A DNA stretch of 64,000 nucleotides from Macrotis lagotis (Eukaryota; Chordata; Mammalia; Peramelemorphia; Peramelidae). Shown piece by piece: positions 1 through 10,888 of this stretch; the first letter of the stretch is position 1, and each line of letters starts with the position of its first letter. Made by a program: the position numbers and the translations under genes. The DNA is taken from the NCBI RefSeq assembly GCF_037893015.1, contig NC_133662.1, positions 204,115,696-204,179,695 of the forward strand, read 5' to 3'. A model generated the notes under the pieces. The model was not told where the DNA came from and did no database searches. It was given only the letters and a program-made list of their open reading frames with translations.

Positions 1-948
1 ATATTTTTCTTGTGGTCTTTGGATACAGAAACTTTTATTTTGTTATCTTCTGAGTATACATTTTGATCCTCCATAGAACCAAAGTAATTGTCTATTTTTG
101 AATTTCTTTCTTCTATTGTTTGCTCATTTCCCCAGCCTATGACTTGATGTCAGCTCTTTGTTAAGGCAGAACTCTGTTTCTATGGTGGAGGATTCACTGT
201 TCCAAATATTTGAGGGTTTTTACTATTGTTTTCAATGATACACCCCGCCCAGGACCTCAATTCCTTCAAGGTCTTATGAATGGCTCTGACTGCTCTCCTA
301 GCCTATGCTCTGATCTGGGGATTGCCCAAGCACTCCTTTGTCTTAGAACTAGAGGGTCTTTTCTCAGCTATGTCAATGAAGCTCCTTTTCTTGGAACTGG
401 GGCCCCAGAATGAAACCTGAATCTGAGTATGAGCAAAGCCACAAAGTTCTACCTCAGAGATGGCAAAGAGATGTCTGTGATCTCCCCTCACCCTCTTCCT
501 GTCTGTAGTCTAGGTTCTCTGGAAGTAGCTGACAGGTGAATCCTCAGGTCTATTACTGGCTCCTGGGGAACCAGAACTATTCTGAGGATTGTGCTGTTCT
601 GGGTTCTTTGCTAATCCCTGGGCTGAAAGGCCTGGGAACTACTACTGCTGCCCTGGATTAGGGTGCTCACAGGCACCCAGGGGTCCTATGGGCTGTTCCT
701 GGATAGTTAGACAGTTACTTCAGTACAGCCAGGGCTGTGTAAAAGGCTCTTTCTAATTCCAGTGTAACAAACACTTCCCATTGATCTTCTAAGTTGTCTT
801 GGACTTGCAAATCAATTCTCTCAGTCTTTCTGTGGGTTCTACCACACTAGAACTTGAATAGAGTCATTATTTAAAAGTATTTGGAGTGATCTGAGGGAGA
901 GCTTGAGGGAATTCTTGTCTTTGCTCTGCCATTTTGGTTCCACCCCTT
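1..948 (-). mobile_element. L1 retrotransposon, 5' UTR end (minus strand), cut by the window edge
   Basis: The stretch matches the antisense of a marsupial L1 5' region. It is GC-richer than its surroundings and resembles the 22.3-24.3 kb and 18.6-19.1 kb copies, sharing the CATAGAACCAAAGTAATTG-type block near 75 and a 'tctgactgctctcct' block near 283. It ends near 948 at the complement of an L1 start (GGTGGAACCAAAATGGCAGA at about 943). The element continues to the left outside the window, so ORF1 is not visible here. Short open frames at 210-491 lie in the 5' UTR and are not genes. Confidence 0.75.
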
Positions 949-1189
949 TGCCTCAATTTTTATCTAACTTTTACCTAGTGTTATAGTTAAAGAATGAGTG
1001 TGGTCTCAGACAAAAAGAGACCTCTGAAAGATCTAAATTTATAAAGATCAAGGTCTCCCACTGCAAACTTGCACATTTCTTCCTCACTTAAATTCAATTC
1101 ACTTGAAAGCCAAGATATCACCCTCCTAATTTCATAGATCCTTTTCATGAACAAAGAACTAACAGCCATAAAAACAATAATATCACATT

Positions 1190-1372
1190 AGAAGTGAAAT
1201 AGATTGGGGCAACTAGGTGGTGCAGTGGATAGAGCTCTGGCTCTGGAATCAGGAGTATCTGAGTTCAAATCTGGCCTCAGACACTTAATAATTACCTAGT
1301 TGTGTGACCTTGGGCAAGTCACTGAACTCCATTGCCTTGAAAAAAGTCTAAAAAAAAGAAGTGAAATAGATT
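1190..1372 (+). mobile_element. tRNA-derived marsupial SINE with perfect 16-bp target-site duplication
   Basis: The SINE body is 1206-1356, starting GGGGCAACTAGGTGGTGCAG and ending in an A-rich tail. It carries A-box-like (GTGGATAGAGC) and B-box-like (GAGTTCAAATC) Pol III promoter blocks. It is flanked by perfect copies of AGAAGTGAAATAGATT at 1190-1205 and 1357-1372, the signature of L1-driven target-primed insertion. The family name (WSINE1-like) is from recall. Confidence 0.95.
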
Positions 1373-2412
1373 ATATGCTATGATCTCTTGAGTTTTGAAA
1401 GACAGGCTGAGTGATCTCCCCATAAATTGGTTATTCAGAATTTCAAGAGTCTGGGAGTTGAGTCCATTCAGGGTTTTGAAGGCAATCTAACAGCACTGCA
1501 AGAATTATCAAGGAATGACCTTTATTATAGCTCAGATTGCCATGAGAAAAGGACTCATCTACCAAAAGTGTCACTTTTGGATAAAAGCTTAGTGAGATAA
1601 ATGCTATGTTGAAATTTTGCTAAGTTTAAACCAATACTTTTTAAGTGTAGAGAGAACATACTCCAAGGTGCTGATGATATTGTTTGTGCTTCTATTCATA
1701 CTGTAAGAAAATAAGTTAAAAGGTTAGTTGACTAAATGATGGTTATCTCCTGATGATTGGTGACTGACTGTGTGAGGAAACAAGAACGTCACAGGTCAAT
1801 AGTGTTAGAGATAGATGTTGTATCTCTTTAATCATAGCTCTAGAATCATAAGGGGAAGATGTAGTCATGTAATGTGAGGTCACAGTGAATATGTGATATA
1901 AAGAAAGGTCATAACTCATTGCTACTATACTAAAATAAAAACCTTTGATTGTGAGAAGCCTAGATATTTGAACTGAATGCAGGCATTATGATCCATCTGT
2001 ACTGTAGACATGTTGCTTAGCAGGAAAAATTAACTGTCTTTCTCTCAGTTGTGGGCATAAAATAGCTTCAGGATAGCATTGACCAAAAGGATCCAAGACT
2101 GGGCAGAGCAGAATTAGGAATTATAATTAGATCATATATATAGGAAAATAGAAATTTCATTAAAATGGACAGAAGCAGGTTGGGTTAATGGCAGAGACAG
2201 CAATTATTTTGAAGGGAGAAAGAGTGAATGAATAGGTAAGCTTCAGAGTCTAAGAATTTAACCAATGGTAATTATCTAAGGGCATAGGATATAAATCTTA
2301 TGTTAATGTAGAAATGAAAAAATTGTGATAGTAACATGAAGAGATGATAGGGAGGAGTTTGGGGAATGACAAAAGTGCTCAAATAAGCCCCCTAAGTGAT
2401 TAAAACCAAGAA

Positions 2413-2463
<51 letters not shown>

Positions 2464-2744
2464 CTCAACAATATGGAGTTTTGCAAAAAGCAATGAGTAA
2501 TTTTTTGATGTTAGATAAATTTCAATTTCTCTAGGATGAATATAAAAATGTTTTCATATCTTGGATATAAAAGAGGCAGCCTAAAAGTGAATAGATAGTC
2601 AAACAGAGGTAAGAGGACTAGACAACATTTTAGGAAGTAAATAAAACAAGAGGAAAAAAGGCAAGTAAAGAACATTTTCATTTTTTTTGATATAATCACC
2701 TGAGGAAGTCACAAACTACTGTACTAGAGTTTACTCCAATTGAG
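1373..2744. other. Unassigned intergenic sequence
   Basis: Apart from the (GA)n tract near 2.43 kb I see no gene, no clear interspersed repeat and no long reading frame. Old degraded repeats may be present but cannot be named by eye. Confidence 0.6.
2414..2458. repeat. (GA)n microsatellite
   Basis: About 22 uninterrupted GA dinucleotide units. Confidence 0.98.
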
Positions 2745-3940
2745 ATTTAAAGAGTCAATAACATTTTATTATGCACCTTCTGTGTTCTAAGTTCTGTGTT
2801 AAGGATGAATACAAATAAAGGCAAAAGGCAGTCCTTTCTCTTGAGGAACTCATAATCTAAAAGGGAGACCATAACGAGCAAACATACACAAACAAACTAA
2901 AATGCAGGAAAAATAAGATAAAATCAGCAGAGAGGAAACACTAGAATTAAAATATCTTGTTAATAACTTCTTGTAAAAGAGGACTTCAGTTGGAACTCAA
3001 AGGAGATCCGGGAAACAGGAGATATAAATGAGGAAGGAGAGCATTCCATGCATAGGGGACACCCAGTGAAAATACTTAGAAATGACAAATTCCAGAAAAG
3101 GCATAGTAAAATAGGGACACTTTTGTACTCTTGGTGGAGTGGTGAACTGGTTCAACCATTCCAAAAATAATTTAGGACTATCCCCCCCCCAAAATATAAA
3201 ACTTTGCATATCCTTTCTCCTAACTATATTATTACTTACTAGGTTTTTATCCTAAAGATCAAAGAAAAGAGAAAATGATCTATTTGTACAAAAAATATTT
3301 AAGGTACCTTTTTTTGTGGAGACAAAGAATTTGAAATTCAGAGGATGCATATCAATTTAGGAATGACTGAACAACTTGTGGGACATGATTTTGATGGAAT
3401 ACTTTTGTGCTAAAAAAAATAAAGTGAAGTTAGCAAAATCAGGAGACCATCATATACACTAACACCACAGCTGTAAGGATGATAAACTATAGAAGCACTA
3501 GATACACTAAGCAAGACAATGATCCAATACAATTCTGGACAAAAGATGAAATTTATTTCAGAGTGATGATTGGTGAATTCTGAGTACAAATTGAAGTCTA
3601 TTTTTTTCGCTTTATTTTTATAGTTTTTTTCCTTTTGCAACACAAAAATGGTTTTTGTATGATTTCACATGTATAATCAATTTCATAGTTTGTTTTCTCA
3701 AGGGTTCAAGGATAGGTGAGAGAAAGAGAGAGAAAAGACTTTGAAACCCAATTTAGCTAAAAAAATTAAATATATTTGAAAAATATTTAACAATATCAAT
3801 AAAACACACATTAAAAAAGAAAGAAAATACCTGGAGTAGGGTGACAGAATATCTTGTTAAAGAAATATCAAGGAGGGCAATATCACTGGATTAAAGAGTG
3901 AGTTGGGGAAGTGGGGTAAAAGATAACCATAGACCTGCAT
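2745..3940 (+). repeat. Ancient medium-reiterated repeat ('R family'), split by an L1 insertion
   Basis: The left part (2745-3067) has the recurring blocks 'atgcaccttctgtgttctaag', 'ggcagtcctttctcttgagg' and 'gagcattccatgcatagggg' (shortened here to their cores). The right part (3836-3940) continues the same consensus ('ggagggcaatatcactgg'). Related copies lie at 6.64, 28.99, 31.47, 41.7 and perhaps 61.3 kb. I recognise it as an old mammalian interspersed repeat but cannot name the family with confidence. Confidence 0.65.
3081..3822 (+). mobile_element. 5'-truncated L1 3' end, nested in the R-family repeat
   Basis: The order is typical of the marsupial L1 3' terminus: ORF2 C-terminal remnants (3100-3500), the 'caatgatccaatacaattctgg' type block, a T-rich 3' UTR and an A-rich end near 3815. 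Near-matching flanks GAAAATACTTAGA (3068-3080) and GAAAATACCTGGA (3823-3835) look like a diverged target-site duplication, and the host repeat resumes on the far side. Reading frames are broken. Confidence 0.8.
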
Positions 3941-5925
3941 CAAGAATCAGAAAATATGAACTCTAGCCACCACTGAAGCAAAATCTTTGAACTTTAGCTT
4001 CCTATTTACAAAATTCAATCATACCCTAATGAAGATTTACCCTTCATCTGGAGAGTCTGAAGGACATAATAACACCAAGGGTTTATTTTTTCCATTGTTT
4101 TTGGCAAAAAATATATGAATATTTTGTTTTACTCATAGTTTTTTTTGATGAGCACTATTAAGTATTCATTTTGATCCTTACCCTGCATCTCCTGTATATT
4201 CTCACATTCTCTATACCAAATAACTCTAACATCTTGTCTAAACTGTTTGTTTTCAACCAATAATCTTGAATTGTTGGCTAATATCTTTCCCATATCATGA
4301 AATCTTTGATGACTTGGTACATAAACTATCTTCCTGAAATAGAAAAAATGTATTACAATATAAGAGCAAAATTTTTACTACTTGGAAAGATGAGCTCTAT
4401 AAAAATGTAAATATTTGTTAAAAGATAAAGTGGAACGTGAGCAAATAATTAATGAAAACAACATTAAATATCCAGTGTTTGCATATCAATTAAATTTATG
4501 CTGACAAATGTTATTATTATAGAATGTATGATTTTGAAGCACATTTAATTTCATAACATCTTATTAGTTAAAGTAAATATTTTCAAAACAAGAAAATTTC
4601 CTCAGAGAATATTTTCATAAACAGAAAAGGAGATGGTTCATGATAAGTTGCTTTACAAGAAAAAGAAAATTTGCTTCTAGGGCTTTGTGTTTTTCTTAGT
4701 AAGTACAATTAATAATTTTATTCATTGGAGATTTATTTGTCCCCATCATCAAATGTCAAAGTGAACCTTTTTAATCTGTAATTACTTTGTTTCTCAAATT
4801 CGGAGATAGGAAAATCACATTGGGTCATTTATGTTTTGAACCTCTAAAATAATTTCAAAGCACTTGGATTTTTCCCAAAGGGATTAGGGATTTATGATCA
4901 ACTGTAAGTTATTCCATGGCCATTGGATGAGAAATCATTTGTCCTACGAGAAAAATTTTCAATATATCTCTTAGTCTAAATGTCCATTCAAAGGGCGGGG
5001 GTCTAACAAATTTTCTGTGTCCATTGCTACAAAGGGCAAACCAAAATCTCTGCAGGGGTCCCTCAAATAGGCAATACATTTGGAGATACAAGCAAATTTC
5101 TTCAAGATTCTTATTTAAAAAGACCATCTCATTTTTTTTTTCTGTAATACATCTCTGACGCTATAAGGGCAATTTTATTTTAAGTTCAAAGTTATTTAAG
5201 ACAAGTTATTTAATTTAAGAACAAAAGAAAACAAAGTTAAATAAGCCACAAAAAGTGTAAGGCTCCCCCCCAGAAAGGAATTAAACACAAAGGGATAATC
5301 ATTTGGGGTTTCTAAGCAAATGATAAGAAATTACCCAATGGAATTAGAGGGAATAGGGCTTTTACAATTTGACAAACATTCAAGATTTGTTTGAATTTAA
5401 AAAAAAGAAAAAAAATTTATCAACTAGGCACTAGTATTTCAAAGATTGTATTATTGTATTAGCTTCACTTCATTCTTGTGGAAGAGTCAGTGATAGAACA
5501 AGAAATAGTATTTAGACATTAAATGAATCAACAATTTAAAAATTCTTCAAAAACTGATTGCAAGGGGGGAGTACCAGAAAAATACTGTACTATTGCATCT
5601 TTAAAAAAAAAAGAGAAAAAAGTTACATTTTTTTCTCTGGTGGATCATGGAAACCAGAATATTTAAGTTCACAAGATGGTAGCCATCACCAGTATCCTTC
5701 ACCTAAAAAAGAAGTACATGCACCAAGTCAAAGAACTAAAGCCAAAAAGGACAGGCAACATGTTGACCTTAGATAAGGAGCAGTCAAGACTTCTCTTCTT
5801 ATAAGCACAGTTTCTCATCTCTCACTGGGATGAATCCAGTCAGGAATTAGTAAATCCAAAAAAAAAAAAAAAGTTTGAGTTAATTAGTGTCTTCTGAATG
5901 TACCCCAGGTCTAGTTCCCTATTTC
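3940..5925. other. Unassigned, mostly repeat-free intergenic sequence
   Basis: There is no recognisable gene or clear mobile element. 4440-4960 has TAAT-rich segments but nothing decisive. Open frames at 4909-5127 (minus) and 5558-5776 (plus) resemble no family I know and look like chance frames. Confidence 0.55.
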
Positions 5926-5927
5926 TT

Positions 5928-6087
5928 TTTCTTTTTCTTTTTAAAATTTATTTAATGCAATGGGGTTAAATGACTTGCCCAAGGTCACAGAGCTAGACAA
6001 TTATTAAGTATTTAATGTTGGATTGGAACTCAAGTCCTTCTGACTCCAGTGTCAGTGTTCTAACTACTGCACCACCTAGCTGCCTCT
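5928..6087 (-). mobile_element. Marsupial tRNA-derived SINE
   Basis: This is an antisense copy: T-rich tail, then 'caatggggttaaatgacttg', and ending in the complement of the head ('gcaccacctagctgcc'). It is more diverged than the 31.26 or 36.39 kb copies. No clean target-site duplication was seen. Confidence 0.9.
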
Positions 6088-6639
6088 CCATAAAAAATTA
6101 AAGAGATTTTTATTCAACATGTGTTTAGCAATCCAATTATAAAATGTCTGTCAAAGTTCCCAGTTCAACCAACTCTCCACACATAAACCTAAGAGCTAGG
6201 TTTATTTTTTTTTTTGTCTTCCATTGTGCACTTTTTCCTTGAGAAGTCTTTAGAATAATATCTACCTCTTTGTTTTATTTACTAATTTTTCAATCATTCT
6301 ACTATGTTTATCATAGTTTATGACATTCCTCTATTTAATGACATTTTGAACCATGCCATTAGATTTTGAAAACTTTTTTAATATCAAAAAATATTTTTAG
6401 TCAAGTGACAAAGAAAAATGTTATTTTTAACAAAGACTTCTATGTAGTAGTTGTTTATGAATGTTTATAACATTAAAAAAATTTAAGACTTTCCTTGCAT
6501 AGTAAAGAAGACTTTATTCCCATAGTCCTCTCTTCTTCCTTGTTTAATTAAGATATAATTCTGATCATCTTTATGTAAGATGTATTTATATTGACTGGAA
6601 GTTCTGAACTACATTTGCAAAGCATCTTGGTTGGCCTGT
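6088..6639. other. Unassigned AT-rich sequence
   Basis: No gene, RNA or recognisable repeat is visible. Confidence 0.6.
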
Positions 6640-6995
6640 CATGCTATTTGTTAAGTGCTTACTTTATTACTGTGTTAAATATTATAGACATAAAGAAAAA
6701 CAAGCACATGGATCTGCCCCTAAAAGCACAAATGTTAATGGGGAAACAACATATCAACTAAGTACATGATACAAGATAAGTATAATTTAAATAAAAGGTA
6801 ATATCAGAGGGAAAATACAATCAGAAATAAAGGAAGAAGTAAAGGGAATATTGAGAAAGGCTTTCTCCATATAGGATTTAAACTAAGGACTAAAGAAAGT
6901 CAGAGAGTCATTGATGAAGGAGAGTATTTATAAACAATGATGTCATAGTTTGCAGAAATTGAGTATCATAAGAGAGCCAGAAGGCCAATGTCAAT
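6640..6995 (+). repeat. R-family ancient repeat
   Basis: It shares the order 'ttaagtgcttac', 'ggggaaacaac', 'gagaaaggctttctc', 'ggccaatgtcaatgga' with the 2.75, 29.0 and 31.47 kb copies. It is heavily mutated. Confidence 0.55.
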
Positions 6996-7421
6996 GGATT
7001 TTTTTTCATGAAGTGCAATGATATGAAGAAAAGAGAGGAGAGACAGAGCAATAAATTTTAAGAAAACTGACAGGTAAGAAAGAGAAAAATTACTGGTGTT
7101 TTACCACTACCATTTTTAAATGCATGCATCATACTAACATTTTATCAAGTTTGCCAATGTTAATGCCTAAGAGATTTCTGTGGCACATTCAGAAGAATAA
7201 AAAACAAAACAAAACACACTCATTCATCCATAAAGACATAATATATGTTTATATGTTTATGTTTTTACAGCAAAATCCTAAGGTGGAACAATATATAATT
7301 TATTTCTTAGAATAAATTCATATAAATAATGAATGAATAAGGCTGTCAATTAATTCATAAAGGTCTTAATGTAAGTATAGGGGAAATTTTAAAAGTTAAT
7401 TTAATTTTTCATGTCAAAAAT

Positions 7422-7467
<46 letters not shown>

Positions 7468-8530
7468 ACTGACTTGAATATATTTAGATTGGAATCATTT
7501 GAGAGCAATGGAAAATGTGGTGGATTTTCAGCTCAATGACTTGGGTTTCAATCCTTTTTGATCCAGGGAAAGGTTGACCTACATGACCTCAAACATTTCT
7601 TCAATCTTTCAATATATAATTCTAGGAGAAATAATCAATTCATCAATTAACAAATGTGTTAGGTACAATTAACAAATATGTTACAAAGAATACAACAATT
7701 TTTACTCTTAAAGGAATATATGTTCAAAGCAATTTAAATTATAAATCTCCAAATAGAGACACTGTCAATCTAGAAAGACAAATATGGAGGAGGATCATAT
7801 CTAACAATAGCAATACAGATAGTATATCTGGGCAATAATGAGTCCAACTATGTAGAACATACAATGGAACAAGGGAAATTACTGCAGCCAAGTACCTTAT
7901 TATGAAAGATAGACAAACAATGTAATTTCTCATTTAAAAACAAACTTACTCTTCATCTAAGAGCTTATTAAAATCCCAACAGGTCAATTAAAGCGAATCA
8001 TGCTAGCTAGAATAGAACATGAATAAATGTCATCCTATTCAATTTTATGCCTTCGGAGAGCAGCCTGTGTGAATTTTTCATTGTACCACTTCTTCATTCT
8101 GTTCCCACCGGAACATGACATTGAATATTTCCAGGCAAAAAACATTCCGTATACATTCCCTAGATCATAGTTGTAACAGTTCATTTCTTCTGGATTAAGT
8201 AACATTTTAATGAAAATACAGAGATGACAATGGTTCACTTAAGACATTCTGGGAGGAAGGCAATTGTTTTAATAGTTGAGCCCCAAAGGAAATAAAATAA
8301 GGTATAAAAGAAATGTGTCAGATATTGTTCAGAGTTTTTTGACTATTTTTAACACATGGGAGAAAACAGGTTACAGAGTCATTACAACCTGCTTTTCTGC
8401 AGTGCTACATTTGCCTTACCAGTGAGTGTTACTTTACTAAAAAAAATTTAGATGTAAATACAATGCTATTTTTTTAAAAAGACATATACAAGTGTAAAGA
8501 CAGAGGAAGAAAGAGCAGAAAAAAGAAAGT
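6996..8530. other. Unassigned sequence with a (TA)n tract
   Basis: No mobile element was recognised. The (TA)n tract is at 7424-7465. A sub-region at 8035-8240 is unusual for having several CpGs and a 67-codon open frame on the minus strand; see findings. I cannot assign it to a gene. Confidence 0.55.
7424..7465. repeat. (TA)n microsatellite
   Basis: About 21 AT/TA dinucleotides in a row. Confidence 0.97.
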
Positions 8531-8780
8531 ATGAGAGAAAAGAAAGAAAAAGAAAAAAGGAAGGAGGGAAGGAAGGAAAGGTGGGAGGGAAGGAGGGAGG
8601 GTAGAAGGAAGGCAGGAAGGAAAGAAGGAAGGAAGGAAGGGAAGGAGGGAGGAAGGAAGGAAGGGAGAGTAAGGGAGGGAAAGGAGGGAGAGAGGGAGGA
8701 AGGAAGGGAGAGGAAGGGAGGGAAAGGAGGGAGGGGGGGGGAGAGAGGGAGGGAGGAAGGGAGGGAGGAAAGAGAAAGAG
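8531..8780. repeat. GGAA/GGGA purine-rich low-complexity tract
   Basis: About 250 bp of almost pure purine on the plus strand (GGAA, GGGA, GAAA units). The Lys/Glu/Arg-rich plus frame (8531-8968) and the Pro/Ser/Leu-rich minus frame (8474-8794) are by-products of this composition, not genes. Confidence 0.95.
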
Positions 8781-9444
8781 GTATTAGGAGACACAGTAAA
8801 ACAGATTCCCTAAATATAGTACATACCTACTTTATTGGAGTTTCACTAGATGGGAATCAGAAATTAATAAAATGTTTATATGAGGCATCACACTGTTTTC
8901 TAAATGAATATTTTACATACTTCCATACTTCTAAAATAATGAAAAAAGTACCTAGTATATGGTTTTAGTCATTACTTTAAAGAAAAAATATACTCTGGGA
9001 AATTCCATCATTTATACAGCAAAGGAAGAAAAAAAATTTGGTCCAGAGTTTAACCAATTTTGTTGTATTAAATAATCTAGGAATGCTAGATTTGATGCTG
9101 TCTTCAACTGAAAATTGTTGATAGTTTGCCTCCATCTAAGCTACCTGGCAAGCAAGCCAGGTAGATATTAAGAGGCAGGACCAGTATTTGTTCTGCCCTT
9201 CCAATCATATCATGTAGTGAATGGTTATTTAAGAGAAATCCAAGGACATGTTATTGAAAATTATACATTACTGATGTTCAACTTAATGAACTTTAATGGA
9301 AGACATTAGAATGTATTACTCTAATGATCTTGTGGGGTTCGGCAAAAGGCACTATCAAGTAATGGAGAGAAGGCCTTATAATCACTATAAGCAGGTTTCA
9401 GTTGCTGGTACCTCTTGGGAGTAATGATGGGAGTATGATGGACA
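8781..9444. other. Unassigned sequence
   Basis: No gene or clear repeat is visible. There is a local self-complementary 'agctacctggcaagcaagccag' type block near 9140-9165. Confidence 0.5.
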
Positions 9445-9612
9445 AATTACTAAAATTTTAAGTTGTAGATCTGTACTGCTCTGCATTAGTGAAGGAGGTT
9501 TCTTACAAAGGATCTCCCAACACTAAAGAAAAACAGACTTTTCAAAACAATTTAGAAATTAGAATAATGCTAATCTAAAGTAAGTCTCAATATATTACTA
9601 ATGATGAGAAGG
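9445..9612 (+). repeat. Old interspersed repeat copy (pairs inversely with 10718-10888)
   Basis: The block with 'ctgcattagtgaaggaggtt' and 'tttagaaattagaataat' reappears reverse-complemented at 10718-10888 with many differences. It looks like the tail of a CORE-SINE-type repeat. The family name is not certain. Confidence 0.6.
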
Positions 9613-10609
9613 AATACAAAATAGATGAAGGAGGAAATGGAAAGAAAGAAGCTAGTTAGCCATATAAAAAGAATTAGAAACAACATTTGAATACCCCAAG
9701 TGACAACCCAAGACCTTAGGAACATTAAAATATGACATTCATGCTTCGCAAAGCTCCAGGCTGAGTGATAAAAGAAAAACCTGAGGAGGGGGAAAATTTA
9801 AAAAGGATTCCTTTTGAACATGGTTAAGAGGGGAAAGCACTTCATTCTAGTAAATCCTAATGTTCTTTTTTTGTGTCTTCTCTCTCTGGTTGGCTAAATA
9901 AAACTTTGATCCTAAGTAGTTTATACCATATGAAGGGGAAATGACCCATGCAAGTAATGACCCTTCTACGTAATGATCTCCTAAATATTTTTCCCTCTGG
10001 GGAAAATGTTCTCTTCACACTTGCCAAATATAAAATAGCACATACATACATACACACACATTTGGCAAGTATAAAATAACATACACACACACTTTGAGGT
10101 GAGAGAAAACTGAAGATTAGGTAGTAGAGACAATTGTGGCTAGAAAGTTCCTATTTTTCTTGGGGGGGAATTCTCATTCTCCTAATTGATCAAGGAATTT
10201 CAAATAATTGTACACTAAATATGTTATGTTAAAAACACAAAGACAAAACATCACTCAACCTCAAAGAGTTTTATTTTACTGGGAAAATAATTGTTCAAAA
10301 ATATGCTTCTATTCTTAAAACAACATGATTGTGTTTGATTTTTTAAATTTTTTTATATATTTTTGTGTAAATACATCATGAACCCCTTTCAAAGTTTGTT
10401 GTGGCAATTTTTGTGCAGTGAAATTTAAATAATAATAATGGTAATAATAGTAATGATAATAATTTATAATACTTCTTGTTTTGTCCCTAGAAATATACAG
10501 GTATAGAGTGGAGTAGTAGAACTATAAAAATTAACCCATTGTACAAAAAAAACCTTTTGAATGAATCTTCAGTTTCAGTAATGAGCTCCCAAGATGTCAT
10601 TCAGATAGT
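9613..10609. other. Unassigned sequence with short simple repeats
   Basis: It contains short CA/CATA runs, a perfect 11-bp inverted repeat (10019-10029 and 10060-10070, ACTTGCCAAAT / ATTTGGCAAGT) and an (AAT)n-like stretch at 10428-10466. No gene was recognised. Confidence 0.55.
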
Positions 10610-10710
10610 TATATTGTAGCTAGGTTGTAGGACATGCAATCAGGAATCCTCATCTGAATTCAAATTCTGCCTCTCTGTCAGCTACTAGCTGTGTTACCCT
10701 GGAGTTTAAA
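10610..10710 (+). repeat. Degraded tRNA-like SINE head
   Basis: The order 'aatcaggaatcctcatctga', 'attcaaattctgcctc', 'gctactagctgtgttaccct' is that of a MIR/CORE-SINE type head. It leads directly toward the 10718-10888 repeat tail and could belong to the same old element. Confidence 0.5.
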
Positions 10711-10717
10711 AAAAATG

Positions 10718-10888
10718 TTCCTTCTGATAATTAGCAAAATATTGCAACTTACTTAGTTTAATATTATTCTAATTTCTAAATTATTTTTAAAATCTCTTTT
10801 TATTTAGGGTAGGAAGATCCTTTATAAGGAACCTCCTTCATCAATGCAGATCAGCACAGATGTACAACTGAAAAATCTTAGGAATTTA
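10718..10888 (-). repeat. Old interspersed repeat copy, inverted relative to 9445-9612
   Basis: The reverse complement aligns along its length with 9445-9612 (shared 'ctgcattgatgaaggaggtt' and 'tttagaaattagaataat'). Confidence 0.6.

Noticed and set aside
1206..1356. tRNA gene (A-box and B-box words present)
   Set aside because: The Pol III boxes belong to a tRNA-derived SINE; no cloverleaf or anticodon arm is preserved. The same applies to the other SINE copies.
8474..8968. Lys/Glu/Arg-rich (plus) and Pro/Ser/Leu-rich (minus) open frames
   Set aside because: They are the translation of a GGAA-type low-complexity tract; no unique sequence supports a gene.
10019..10070. Short hairpin ACTTGCCAAAT / ATTTGGCAAGT as a regulatory or mobile element end
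   Set aside because: Only 11 bp, in simple CA-rich sequence; too little to support a function.
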